From Erigeron canadensis (lineage: Eukaryota; Streptophyta; Magnoliopsida; Asterales; Asteraceae), in the NCBI RefSeq assembly GCF_010389155.1, contig NC_057768.1, positions 43,689,633 to 43,753,632 of the forward strand: a stretch of 64,000 bases of DNA, in the 5' to 3' direction. The notes beneath the pieces were generated by a model, which was given only the letters and a program-made list of their open reading frames with translations, ran no database searches and had not been told where the DNA came from. Shown in pieces: positions 37,129 to 48,850 of the stretch; the first letter of the stretch is position 1, and each line of letters starts with the position of its first letter. The translations under genes were made by a program, and so were the position numbers.

Positions 37129-38422
37129 TATAATTAAAAGAGGGGGTTGAGGGTACACTTGGCACCCTTAATCCCTCTCCTTTAGCATAATATTTCTTCC
37201 TAATTAATCCACACCTATTTTCTATATTTTAAATTTTTTTGGCCGCCTATTTAATTTTCTTAATGTTTTTATTTTTTTTAATTCTTAAATCTCTCCAAAA
37301 AATAACTATATATACAACCTAAATTTTATTAATCATTCTATTATCTTTAAAAAACCCTCACGGTTCTTAAGAAAAAAAAAGGTTTTTTTAATTTGATATT
37401 TTGATTTTTTATGCATGTTTTGGATGTAGGGACAATTCATGATACAATCAGGTAAAATCTTTATCTAAATTTTTATCGGATTTTTCTTTTGCATGGCTGA
37501 TTTTTATTATTAAATGTACGGATGATTCATGATAATGTAGAATTTTTTTACGTTTTATTACTTGGGAATGTGGGGTATTGTTTGAGAAATCACTACTATT
37601 TATTTATGTCTTTTATTCTTATATTCAAGTCAAAAGTTTGGATTTTTAAGATGCAGGGAGAGATTTGTTATGAATGTGTAATGTTTAGTCATATTTAAGT
37701 GTTTTTTTATTTGAAATTGAATATCCCATTGATTATTTGATGTTCTCTTTTGCTGGGCTCTGTCTTTGCCTACATGACACTCGGTGTCATTCTTTGATGT
37801 GCCGAAGTGAATTTTCTAATCGTGCTTTTAATTTTAGAGCAAAACTTTTTGTAAAATTTGTATTCTATGTTACCTTTTTTTTTAAACCATTTTCTTGAAT
37901 CTATGGACCTTTATACTTGGTTTATTAATTTTAGTTAATGTTAGTTGTTTTCAGTAAAGTACATCTTTTTCAATAAGAAGAACAATATATATTAGAATAA
38001 GCAAATGCTACTTTTGGTATGTCTTGGAGTTCCTGCAACAAATATGTTTATTGCTAATAAAGTCAAAGCACGATGGTGGAAAAGGTCAATCTCTGGTTGT
38101 TTTTTTTGGATTTGCAGGCAAATGCTACTTCAGGAATCGGTGTTTGCTGACCACTATAAAGACGCGTTCTAGGAACTGCAACCTTATTTTGTTGACGTTG
38201 GATAATCCTTCGGATGGGTATATGTCAATCTCATTCTCCGTATTCTTTTTCACTTTATTTAAACTTTCTATAAAGTTTGCTTGCAACAAAGTGTATATAG
38301 GTATGGTTGGCTCTTTTCCTTTTTTTGGATGGTGCTGAAATCAAAACTTCTTTTGAGATGGTCTTTGCTGATAAATTGGTATGTATTTTTCAAATTATAT
38401 ATTTCGTTGCAAATTTTTTATT
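37129..38422. other. Intergenic DNA, unrecognised
   Basis: Slightly less AT-rich than its surroundings between 37740 and 38340. TTTGCAG at about 38113-38119 and a short open stretch (38024-38338, plus) could be a relic of a captured or decayed gene, but no protein family is recognisable. Confidence 0.3.
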
Positions 38423-38423
38423 T

Positions 38424-38785
38424 AACTGAAGTTGGGAAAGAAAAAAGGGTAAAATAAAATCACTATTTATATAGAGTTAATTTTCATATGTTTCTTCTTT
38501 AGCTTTCGTATTGATTAAACTAAAGTTGAAACAAAAAGGTAAACTAGAATCACTATTTATATGGGGTTCTTTTCATTTGTTTTTTCTTTAGCTTTCGTAT
38601 TGATTAAACTAAAGTTGAATAAAAAGGTAAACTGAAATCACAATTTTAGGGAGTTTATTTTCATATGTTTCCTTTTTAGATTTCGTATTGATTAAACTAA
38701 AGTTGAAAACAAAAGGGTAAACTAGATACACTATTTATATGGAGTTAATTTTCATATGTTTCTTTTTTAGTTTTCGTATTGATTA
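38424..38785. repeat. Tandem repeat, four units of about 90 bp
   Basis: Each unit has the order ACTAAAGTTGAA, AAAGGTAAACT, ATCACTATTTATAT, TTTTCATATGTTTC, then TTTCGTATTGATTA. The four units are 80-90 percent alike by eye. No coding capacity; function unknown. Confidence 0.85.
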
Positions 38786-39139
38786 AGTTGTGATATTGTT
38801 CATATTAATGGTTTGCTCGAATCATTTTGAAAATACCTGAAAACTAATTTCTTTTATAAAGGAGTAAACAAAATAAAGATAAATACTATATAAAATGTAA
38901 AAGAAAACCAAAACAATGATAAGAGAACAAATTTCATTTAACAACATAGTGAGAAGGAAATAAATGAATCACTAAAAAGAATAAAACGACATAGTGGTAA
39001 ACTAGTCATTTGTGTAATCTACAAATATTGAAATTGAAATTAAAATAGGAAAGCACCCCAATAACCAATATGAAGGAAGTTTTATTGTAACAGGGCGCGG
39101 ATATAAAAGGCATAGATGTCGACTAAGCGGTCGTTTTCT

Positions 39140-39428
39140 ATCAATTCTTCGGTCGCGTCTTGTTAACAAAATTTGATGAAATTGAAATTGAATTTCATTT
39201 CTTAACGCGGTTGGTTAAAGAAGGGTGAATCTCATTCCGTAGAATGTAAACATTCCATCATTTGATAGAATATTTATTCCTTAGGGATGAATGAAGGAAT
39301 TTCATTTCTTCCATCATTTGAATTTTTATAAAATCAAAATAATTCCGTCAAATTACATTCATTCGAATTTCAATTCAGTTGAAAGATTTCATTCATTCCA
39401 AAAACATTATGTGAACCAAACGCACCCA
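39140..39428. repeat. Probable Harbinger-like MITE
   Basis: The right end reads on the minus strand GGGTGCGTTTGGTTCACATA and the left end GGTCGCGTCTTGTTAACA, a diverged pair. Inside are inverted ATTCCATCATTTGA / TTTCATTCATTCC blocks. Target duplication not seen; ends approximate. Confidence 0.45.
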
Positions 39429-39652
39429 TAGAAAGACGTGACAATTTAACATTCAACCTTTCGCCTAATTTATGCTCCCTAATTGTCAAACAATCTTTTT
39501 AGGAAAAAAAGTAAATTGAAATGCTTCGTTTTTCATTGGGTTTAATTAAAATATAAAGTGATAATATATGAGTATAAATTAAAGTATGGACGTAAAAAAA
39601 AGCCAATATAAGTAACGTACATTTAATACAATTTTGTTTTAATATATAGGTA

Positions 39653-40109
39653 CTAGCTAATTAACCCGGATTCAACCCGGGCTTATTAAAAAAATGATGT
39701 TGTCATAACAATTGTCTTTTATATAATGTACACGGACTGGCTGATAATAATAAGACGAAAAGAGATGATAATACTATTTTTAAAAATGGACATATAGTCG
39801 TTTCAAGAAAAAAAAACTAAATAGTCACATTTAACTTAAATAAGACTTAGGCTAAAAAAGAAATAAATCATAAATTAAATAGAAAATAATTAAAATTTAA
39901 ATATGATGATGTCATAAATCATAGAAAATAATTAATATGAAAAAGTCTTATAATGACAAATAAACATTCATTAGAAAATAATGATGTCATAAAATTTTGT
40001 TTTATTTATATAAGAGATGATGACATCATCAAAAATTAATTTGATAGAATAAAAAGTTGTGATTGGTTAATAAGCTATTAGCTTAGTTGTCTTTTAAGAT
40101 ATATAAAGA
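39653..40109 (-). mobile_element. Mini-Helitron, minus orientation
   Basis: Minus strand: A|TCTTTATATATCTTAAAAG at the start, then GCTTATTAACCAATCACAAC; at the end a hairpin GCCCGGGTTGAATCCGGGTT, then AATTAGCTAG|T. 457 bp, no ORF. The CCGGGT hairpin and ACCAATCA near the start put it with 20202 and 43075. Confidence 0.8.
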
Positions 40110-40555
40110 TAGAGATAAAGATAAAGATAGATATATAGGTTTTAGGTAAAATAAAACAAGTATTATAGTAAAACAAATAAAATAATAGGTTTTTATTCAG
40201 TGATAATCACCGTGCATCATGAAAATCATCATACATCAATTTAACCATGATCTAAAGGTCAAGATCGTGTCTTATTTGTTTTACTTTAATATTTGTTTTA
40301 CAATATTCAACCCCTAGATATATAAATATAGAGATTATTTAATTAAATATATATTAGTTATTATATTATTGGATAAATATTAGCTATTATTTTATTCTAT
40401 TGGATTAATATTAGCTATTATTTTAATCGATATATATTAGTTACTATTATTGATTTATTATATTAAAATTATTGGGTAGAAAGTGTAAATTTGTGATGGA
40501 AAAGAAAAAACTGTAAATTAAAGTCAAAATTAAAACAAAAGTCAACATTAAGAAA

Positions 40556-41010
40556 TCAAGAGCCATGATTGGTCAATAAGTTATTAGAGAAACTGTGTTT
40601 TAGTGTAATAAAAGATCGAACTCCAAATAATACCAATGTAAGTAAATAACTTTTTCCAATTTTGTTCAAATGTCAAATAAGAAATGTTTACATGACTAGC
40701 TACCTCTATGAATTGTCTCACTGTTATAATAGACAACTGTTGGGTTTGTAACGGTGCAACAACTGGTGATGGCGGTGACGGCTGGTGGTGATGGTAGTGA
40801 TGTGAGTATTAATGTAAAATTGATTGATGTAAAAAGGAGTGATATAGTTATTTTAAAGGTTGAGAAATGTTAGTATATACTTATTAAGAGTATTATAAGT
40901 ATATCATGTGAAACGTTTAAATTAGTGAACAAAAGAAAGAAGTATATTTTGAGATTATCAATTACTTAGTTGAAAAAATTGAAAGAAAAAAATACTTTAT
41001 ATAATGTTGT
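40556..41010 (-). mobile_element. Helitron remnants
   Basis: At 40556-40615 the minus strand reads TCTTTTATTACACTAAAACA..CTTATTGACCAATCATGG, a Helitron 5' end. At 40740-41010 lies a decayed copy of the 36107-type element (GGTGATGGCGGTGACGG, TTGATTGATGTAAAAAGGAG). Termini of the second piece are not canonical. Confidence 0.45.
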
Positions 41011-41224
41011 AGAAATAAACAAATATTATATGTTGAAATTGGTACAAATTTAAAAATACGCACATCATTAGTGTTTTTCAGAATTCATTACATATTTTGG
41101 AACAAAAATGAAATATAAATATAGTCAATTTAATTTAGAGTTTAAATCATTTCTGATTTTCATACTCATAACTTAATCACATTACTAACTACAAGTAGTT
41201 TATATATATATATATATACACACA

Positions 41225-41658
41225 CGAGAGTAAGTACCCGCGCGTTGCGGTGGTGAGATGGTGGGGGTGATAGCTAGGTCAAAGAGTGTGATAGTCAAAT
41301 GCCTACGACCTACGGCATCCGCCCTCGGATTTAAAAATTCGTCGAAAGTATATCGAATGACATCTCTAATGAAAGAGCATGAAATTTTAAGAACACCCAT
41401 ACAATTTTTATAATTTATTGACGTATGATTTTTGAGATAAAAGATTTTGAATGAATTAAAGGAATAAATGATTTATGGAGGAGAGAGAAAAAAGATGATT
41501 GGTTGAGATTTGAAGAGAGAGAAAGGGTATTATGGTTATTTTAGATAAATATAGAATAGATGAGAGGAGTATTTTGGGGATATACTTAAAATCAATATTG
41601 AAAATTTCAATTTAATTTTGAAAATCTGGAAAGAATTTACTTTATAATATAGTATAGA
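41225..41658 (-). mobile_element. Mini-Helitron, minus orientation, CTCG end
   Basis: Minus strand: A|TCTATACTATATTATAAAG start; end CACCGCAACGCGCGGGTACTTACTCTCG|T. 434 bp. The terminal CTCG matches those of 6795 and 17946, but the 5' end here is canonical. Confidence 0.7.
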
Positions 41659-41819
41659 TATATATTTTTAATCGTTTTGAGTTAACAACTTAGTATGATA
41701 TTTGTTGGTTGGTTAATTAAACATTAAATTACAACGTGGTATATTTTATAAATGAAACGAATAAACTGAAGAAGTTGATTCATGTTTTCAAAGAAAATCA
41801 GTATTCAACTCGGATGTAT

Positions 41820-42015
41820 GTTTCACTAAACCTGCTATGCGTGGTTCCGGAGGAGTTTACTCAAAGGTCTTGAGTTTGAGCCTTGATAGGTTTTCCTCGA
41901 CGGTATTTTTCAATTAAGGAGGTGGTATGGTGAGAAAGACTATTTATGATCCGCTTAGTGCGAGACCCTTTCGTTGTGCGATTAGCACACATCATACACG
42001 TTTGAGGTAAATTTC
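41820..42015 (+). repeat. Possible SINE
   Basis: CTGCTATGCGTGGTTCCGG followed by GGTCTTGAGTTTGAGCCTT (box B-like) and a 3' part with GCTTAGTGCGAGACCCTTTCG. The layout is SINE-like and recalls the element at 19605, but box A is not clear. Confidence 0.4.
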
Positions 42016-43074
42016 ACTTTGATGTATGTTATTGAACATAGGTATGTCCGCTTTTATACCTTCCAGCTATGATGCACCGAAACTCGAAATAGGTAGGCAT
42101 ACCCATTTCGGAAACTCCATGGGAACGAAAACACGTACGAAACGTGTACGGAATGTTTCCTGGAAGTTTCCATATATACTGAAACGTTTATGTGAAACCT
42201 CCATACCGTATCTAATTAATGTTAAGGTTTCAATGAGCTTTTCTATTCCAAAAATGACTGTTGTCTTGCGATCATGTATACCCCCAAACATAAACCAATT
42301 ACATTATACAATTGAGATCACCATCACGTTTAATCTATTCCAAAAATGATTAGTAAAAATTTAATCCGTGATCACCGGTCACCATCAAGTATATGTTATA
42401 AAATTATACATATATAATTCTACATAATCTCAACTTTCAAGTCTATCTCTATATAAAATCAATATATTTTTATTTTTTATATTTTTTATTGTCGTACCGT
42501 ATCCTAAAATATTTAATTTTGTCATTCCTCGTTCCCGTGCTTATTTGTCGTATCCGTTTCGGTGCTACATATCCTTCCAGATTATTTAATCGGATTCGAA
42601 GCTAAAACCTTCTATAAAGATAACAAGATCTTAAATTACCAATATACCTTCAAGTGGTTGTTATTTCTTTTAAAACAAAGAAATTTTCTTTCCCATTTCA
42701 GAAACGTGGTCGGTGTTTGGAACTATATTTGCGTCTCCGCGAAAACGAAGGCCCAAACGTGCCCGGCTTGTAAATTTCCATGAAAGTGCTATGTGGAAAA
42801 TAAAGTATTAAACTATTAGGCATTAGCACGTCTCTTTACTCGTCACTTTCTATTTACATATAATGATAAGATAATAATATAGATATACATAACGCAAGTA
42901 TATAGCGACAGAGTTTAATTTAGCTATATTAAAAACGTGTACGCTTATATGTTTGGTTCATTCTTTAGTTTCTCAATTATCTTCACCGACTGCAAATGTA
43001 AAAAGTAGAGTAACGTATCTCCAGCATTGAATCCAGTTTGCTCTACATTTTTTTTTGTTGTTGTCATGGTATAA
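42016..43074. other. Intergenic DNA, nothing recognised
   Basis: Open stretches at 42026-42349 and 42562-42783 (plus) have no recognisable domain and no clear coding bias. GGAAACTCCATGGGAACG, ACGTGTACGGAATG and TTTCCATATATACTG hint at an old repeat. Confidence 0.35.
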
Positions 43075-44333
43075 TCTTTATATATACTAAAAGAAAACTG
43101 ACATAATAACTTATTAACCAATCAGATCTTTCAATTTTTCCAAATTAAATCATGCTTATGTCATCATTATTTTTACAATTTAAATTTTAATTATAGATAA
43201 CTAATTAAATATAAAAATATTATTATATATCCACTCATCATGCTAATATCCAAAAAATATTACGAGTAATTATTATATTAAATTACCAATCAAATTAAAC
43301 TAAAAAACTATATAAACCTTTCCTTTAGAGGCTTGGAGCGTCGGTCCTTCAACGCGAATTTTCAATGTCAAATTATACTTCTTCTAGCTAGCAGTATGTT
43401 AATAATTTGGTTATTCGTTTGTTTTATTTTTCCTCTTTTCCTTATTATTATTTGTTACCTTTTACATGTTTGAAGTTCAAAATTTTAAACGATAATCAAT
43501 GTTCATCCGGTCAATAATGCACGCCAAAATTTATTTTGGTTTCTTATACGTAGTAAAATTTAATTTGTTGTTTATATATCGTAAGAGGGCTTTTAGAAAC
43601 AGGCTTTAACTTTTCTGTTAAAATAGAGGTATCATCGATATATGAATATTAGTTAATTTTATAGGTACGTTCGTAGGCAGTTGACTTTAATGAGTTTTGA
43701 CATTCATGACATGCAATAAGAACAACTTTTTTAACTGTTTTTGTTTGTTGTATTTTTAACTTTAAAAAAATTAGTGAATTGTTAAACTATAATTATATAG
43801 AAGTTTTTTAACTGTTTTTGTTTGTTGTACCTTTAACTTGATAAAAAATCGTTAACAGTTGAATTATAACTATATAAAAGTTTTCTTTCTTCAATTCTAT
43901 GCAATAGGAACAACTTTTTTAAATGTTTTTGTTTGTTGTATTTTTAACTTTAAAAAAATTAGTGAACTGTTAAATTATAATTATATAGAAGTTTTTTAAC
44001 TGTTTTTGTTTGTTGTACCTTTAACTTGATAAAAAATCGTTAACAGTTGAATTATAATTATATAAAAGTTTTCTTTCTTCAACTCTGTTTAGTTAAGTTG
44101 CAATTTAGCCGAAAATTATAGCTTTATGTATATAGAATTTAATATAAAAAAAGAAATTCAAAAACATTTTAGGGTTAGGTACATCTTGATATATTACTCT
44201 TATATATTATCTTTTAGATATTTTACATTCATTCATGTGTCTATCTATACTTATGTCATGAAGTTATTTAAGTTTTATTTACCATGTAGAACTTTTATAT
44301 AAACCCGTATATTTATACGGGTCTAAAATCTAG
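43075..44333 (+). mobile_element. Non-autonomous Helitron, plus orientation, 1.26 kb
   Basis: Starts A|TCTTTATATATACTAAAAG and has TTATTAACCAATCAG just after, as in the element at 39653. Ends with hairpin ACCCGTATATTTATACGGGT, then CTAAAATCTAG|T. It contains a 188-bp tandem duplication and no Rep/helicase sequence. Confidence 0.82.
43712..44087. repeat. 188-bp tandem duplication inside the Helitron
   Basis: Two near-identical units, each starting TGCAATARGAACAACTTTTTTAA. Within each unit TTTTTTAACTGTTTTTGTTTG occurs twice, so the unit itself arose from an older duplication. Confidence 0.9.
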
Positions 44334-44441
44334 TAAATTAACAAACTGAAACATTTTTCACATCCAAATTAATTACACATTAGTTTTCGGTTTGTTAGTA
44401 CAAGTTATAGCTAATATTAAAATTAAAATACATTATCTATA

Positions 44442-45024
44442 TCTATACTACCTATATAAACAAACTATCTCCTACCCCATTCAACTATCTACCTTTGAAT
44501 TACCTAATATAACCTCTACATTTAAACTACCTCCACACACTTAATCCATGAAATTCTGAAATTACCCTTAATAAAAAAACCCCACAATTACCTAAAACCC
44601 ATATTGTTATAAAATTCTCATTAACTCTAAAATTATTGTTGAAGATAATGTTACGAATAAGAAAAAAATCTTAATTATCATAGATTATATTACAAAATGT
44701 TTAAACAATAATTACATTTTCATAACTCACGAAATTACGAACCAATTATGTCCTTTGTATATTCGTATTAAATTTTAATCTTTGACTATTTATTTTTTTA
44801 ATTGTCTTGGTCTCCTCCCCTACAATTGTAAGTGATTATTTTTTATGGTTAGTGTTTGCACTTCATTATTTTTTGCACCTAATACGCGACTTATTTTTAG
44901 AATGATATATATGGTTAAATCATGCATTGACACATCTCATGAAAGTAAACTGAACGTTATAAACTGTTACGGTGTCTAGAGCGTTATAGACCGTCGCCGC
45001 TGTAATGCGCGGGCACCACTCTAG
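44442..45024 (+). mobile_element. Mini-Helitron, plus orientation
   Basis: Starts A|TCTATACTACCTATATAAAC and ends CCGCTGTAATGCGCGGGCAC..CTCTAG|T with the GC hairpin CCGC/GCGG. 583 bp, no ORF. A TC at 44436 is an alternative start. Confidence 0.82.
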
Positions 45025-45712
45025 TATTAAATAAAACACAAACACATCTCATTAATAATAAATTTTACAAATATATTAATTAAAAATAATAAAATAAAAA
45101 ACTTAAACCAATAAAACATAAAATAAAATAAAATAAAACATATGCCTAATTTTAATATATCTATATCTATACTCTCAAGCAAACAGGCTTTAAAGAGTAG
45201 GAATCTGATATTACTAAAATGTCCTTCAACTTACTATATCTATACTCTCATATCTACCCGTTTAGACTAAACTACCCTTGATATTAAAAAAAAAAACTGT
45301 CTCGATCCCTTCTCTTTCAGAAACATACACAAAAAATAAACCTTAACAATGTATTCTTGAGTTTTTATTAAAATAAAAGAAAAAAGAAGATTGGATAGGG
45401 GAAGAAAGGATAAATGATTACATAACAAAGAGGCATTCTCGAGTTGAAAGAAAAGAAAAGAAAGTTGATAGTTAAATGTATTCTTGAGTTAGAAGGGAAG
45501 GAAAAGAAAGGATAAAAAATACAATTTTACATTTATAGCCTTGTAGTAATTAAAACCTTTATATAGTTTGAGGGGCATAATAATAATTTCACCACTTTTC
45601 CTTCCAAATCTTGCCAAAAGTGGCAAGAAAGTTTTGGGATCAAAACATCCTATTTTTCTCTTTCTTTCCTTTCCCTTTCTTTAAAAAAAAAACTCAAAAA
45701 TACAAAAACTAA

Positions 45713-46112
45713 GGGTGCGTTTAGTTCAAAAAAACTCCCATGTTTTCCATTTTCATTTTTCAAAAAAACATAGAAAACAAGAAACGCGTTCAAATTGTAT
45801 TTTTTCTAGAAAAGTTTTCATAGAAAATGAAAATTCCCCTTTCCAACTTTTGCACTAAAATTAGAAAACTGTTTTTTTCAGTTTTTGTTTTCACTTTTCT
45901 ATTTTCCAAACCTTTTATAAACCTAAAATTAGAAAACAAGTGAATTTGAACATGTTTTCTAGTTTTCTAAAATGGAAAAATGAAAACTCCATCTTTTATT
46001 TTGAACGCATTTTCAAAATTTTCAAGGGTTTTTTAGAAATGAAAAACCTTTTCATTTTCTAAAAAACTAGAAATGAAAAACTTGAAAACATTTTCTCGAA
46101 CTAAACGCGCCC
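45713..46112. mobile_element. Harbinger/Tourist MITE, TAA target duplication
   Basis: Left end GGGTGCGTTTAGTTCAAA; right end on the minus strand GGGCGCGTTTAGTTCGAGAA; TAA at 45710-45712 and 46113-46115. The 400-bp interior is a long imperfect palindrome of TTTTCTAGAAAA-like words. It is nested in the 3.2-kb Helitron. Confidence 0.85.
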
Positions 46113-46889
46113 TAAAAGTTTCTTACCCTTTCTTTTCTCATCTCTTCAAAATAAAACCCAAGAATGCACTCTAAATTGATCGACCCCTTCCCCATGTTTC
46201 TCCCTAAATTGATCCAGCAAATGATTTTCCATACTGCAGATTTCGTCGAAACCATTCATCGATTCGTGATCAGTCCATTTTTACACCCCGAAATCTCTAT
46301 CTGACACACACAAAGAAAAAACCTTTCTTTGTTGATCGCTTAAAAACCCTTTCTCAGGCGTACCCATGTATCCACTGCCATCGCATCTCAACCCCCCAAA
46401 AATTCGATCCAATGGCGATTGATTACAAAAATTGCGGTCAGATCCATCCATCACACCGCCATCTATCGCCACCACTCACAGATCTTGATTATAAAGGTAT
46501 TAGGGATGTTGTTTTTTTCCTCCTTTTTTGCTCAAATTGGATGATGCATATTATAAAAACTAGGATATTGTGCTATACGTATGATATTGTGATTCATATT
46601 TTTTTTTGCTTAAGTTTTTCATTTTCGTCACAGTAATTAGTTTAACAACATAAGGCTCTTAAAGAATTGAGTGTGCATCCCTAATTGTTAAAGATTTGTA
46701 TAGATGATGGTTTGAGGTTTGATTTGCAAGAATTATGCAAGATGTTAACAAAATTTACTTCTTGATTGTTTTTGCAGTGATGAACTTCTCGAGGACTGCA
46801 GTTTTCAATGTTAACAACGTACAGGAAAGTAATCAAGGATGATTATCGAGTATGGATGTTTAGGTAAATTACTTTATTTTACGAGTATA

Positions 46890-47090
46890 TAATTGTAACT
46901 AGAGGTCTCTATTTCGACTGTTTGCTTATGAATGGAATGATTCGAGTAGTGTTTTCTCTTTAATGGGTCAAGCCTTTTAAAAAAGTAGATCGCTTTCACT
47001 GTAAAATTGTAACTAGACATATCAGTTTCGGCCCGTTTGCTTATGAATGGGACCACTCGAGTACGTAATGTTCTGCCGTCAATGGGTCAG
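46890..47090. repeat. Direct repeat of about 80 bp, 112 bp apart
   Basis: TTGTAACTAGA.. CGTTTGCTTATGAATGG.. TCAATGGGTCAG-like sequence occurs at about 46895-46970 and again at 47007-47090, diverged. Confidence 0.7.
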
Positions 47091-48579
47091 ACTTAGACTC
47101 AGACATGTTACAAAATGAACTAAAAGGAAAAGACTCATATGGACTAAACCTCTTACGTCCATTAATTTAAAAGATAAAGTTTTTCGATAAAAGGTGGTTC
47201 GGGTCAACCTGGCTTATCTGTTTTGACGCATACCAAAATTCACATGTTACATAACCCGCCCGACCCGCTCATCTTGACAACTCCATATGTAGCATATGCA
47301 TTATAGAGATCTAAAAACTATAGGGATCTCATGTTATAACAAAGTGGTGACACATATTCGGTTATACCGGGTACTGTCACTTGGACTTCATTGAGCTAGT
47401 CAAACTCATTCTCATGGTTAAGACACCATGATACTCGAGAGTTGAGAGGCCAGGTTCCAAATTAAGATGCTTAAATCTTGATTAAGAAGTTTTGTTTTTT
47501 CTTAACTATAAATGCAGTTTTAAGTGGCTAATATGTGTCCAGACTAACATGTTGGAGGATCCGAGGATGGACTGGAGTGTATCAGGGACTAGGCTTTGCT
47601 GTGGTCCTAGGAAAAGGTCATTAAGTCTTCTCGAGCAGGATAAGCGTGTAACGTGTTTGTTTGAATATTTTTTATACTTTTTCATGCTTAATATTGGTGA
47701 ATGCTAGCGTTTTTAATTTACAATGGTAGGTTGGAGCGGTTATGATTGGAATTGACAGTATATAAATTACTACAACTACAGTAGCATATCATAATACCAG
47801 AGTAACATATCCTACCTGATCTACTCATAGTTACTATTTAAGTGATTTTTGCTTGAGCTTGAAATACTCACAAATTGAACTTGTGAAAAATGTGTTATCA
47901 TGCATGGAACTCTTTGCATTCGTGACAATCCAAGAGGCAATTTTTATAACTACAAACCATGGTGCAATTGGTAATTTGACTGATGTGCAAGCATGACCTG
48001 GGCAGGGTGTATGGTTGCCGCGGTTTGTGGGGCAACAACAAAAAGAGCCTATTATAGATGGAAAATCATCAGTAAATAGTTGTTCTTCTTTTCGTGGGTC
48101 AGCTGGCAATATCGGTTTTCTTTTTCCTCCGACATAAACTTAGTTTTGTGTTATGTATTTGCTACCATTGTTTTATACTACATTGTTTAGATTGTGAATT
48201 TGTTTTTGTATGATTTCGTTACATCACGTGTGTATCATGTTACATACAATCCATGAATTTGTTCGTAAATTCACGCAACAAAAGGTACCGCCACATTTAA
48301 TTACAAGCATTTTTAGAAACACCACTGCAACGCGTGGGTACTCTTCTAGTATAATATATTAAAACTGAAAGTACGTAGCTCCGTGCAATTGGTGCAAAGA
48401 GCCAAAGATAGTAACAGATTGGCTGATTCACCATTTCACCTTATTAATTTCTGGGCTTGCCATATCCATTTCTTTTGGGCCTATGCAAACATTAATTTCA
48501 GTTTTCATTTTAATACATAAAAAAACATGCAAAAATCTAAAACATTTCTTTTGGTTGGATTAGTTAAGTGCAAATGTTA

Positions 48580-48850
48580 GTGGTTGAAAGGACCTGCCTT
48601 ATTCAAAAGAGGTCTTATATTCAAAATAATAAGAAATCTTATTACAATGGCTTGACCGAACAGGCTATTAATCGTTGTGCCTTTGGGTAGATTTGTAAGG
48701 GGTTTTTCACCCATCGGTGATTAGAACTAGACATTTCGAATTCGCGGGAGCTCTCTAACGTGAACCTGGTTAAGACAACGTATGTTACACCTCCCGTTGT
48801 CGAGTCGCAACACGAAGTTTTTAGCGAAATTCATCTTTTCAAAAAAAAAA
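48580..48850 (+). mobile_element. SINE, diverged copy of the 19605 family
   Basis: GTGCCTTTGGGTAGATTTG, AAGGGGTTTTTCACCC, GGTTAAGACAACGTA and GTTGTCGAG match the 3' half of the SINE at 19605. It ends in a run of ten A at about 48841. Box A is decayed. Confidence 0.6.

Larger units (their letters stand above)
45166..48349 (+). mobile_element. Helitron-like element, 3.2 kb, with a nested MITE
   Basis: Starts A|TCTATACTCTCAAGCAAACAG; ends CACTGCAACGCGTGGGTACTCTTCTAG|T. No Rep/helicase. The sequence inside includes a stretch at 46140-46500 that looks like a 5' UTR and first exon with an ATG at 46412 and a GT-type donor near 46495, a TTTTTGCAG acceptor-like site at about 46771-46779, and other complex sequence at 47500-48120. 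This could be captured host sequence, though no family is recognised. A second TCTATACTCTCAT at 45239 leaves open a composite. Confidence 0.6.

Noticed and set aside
47834..48109. 91-codon Cys-rich minus-strand open frame
   Set aside because: It lies in the 3' part of the large Helitron; the Cys pattern (FCCCPT..CPGHAC) does not match a family I know, so it is only noted as possible captured sequence.
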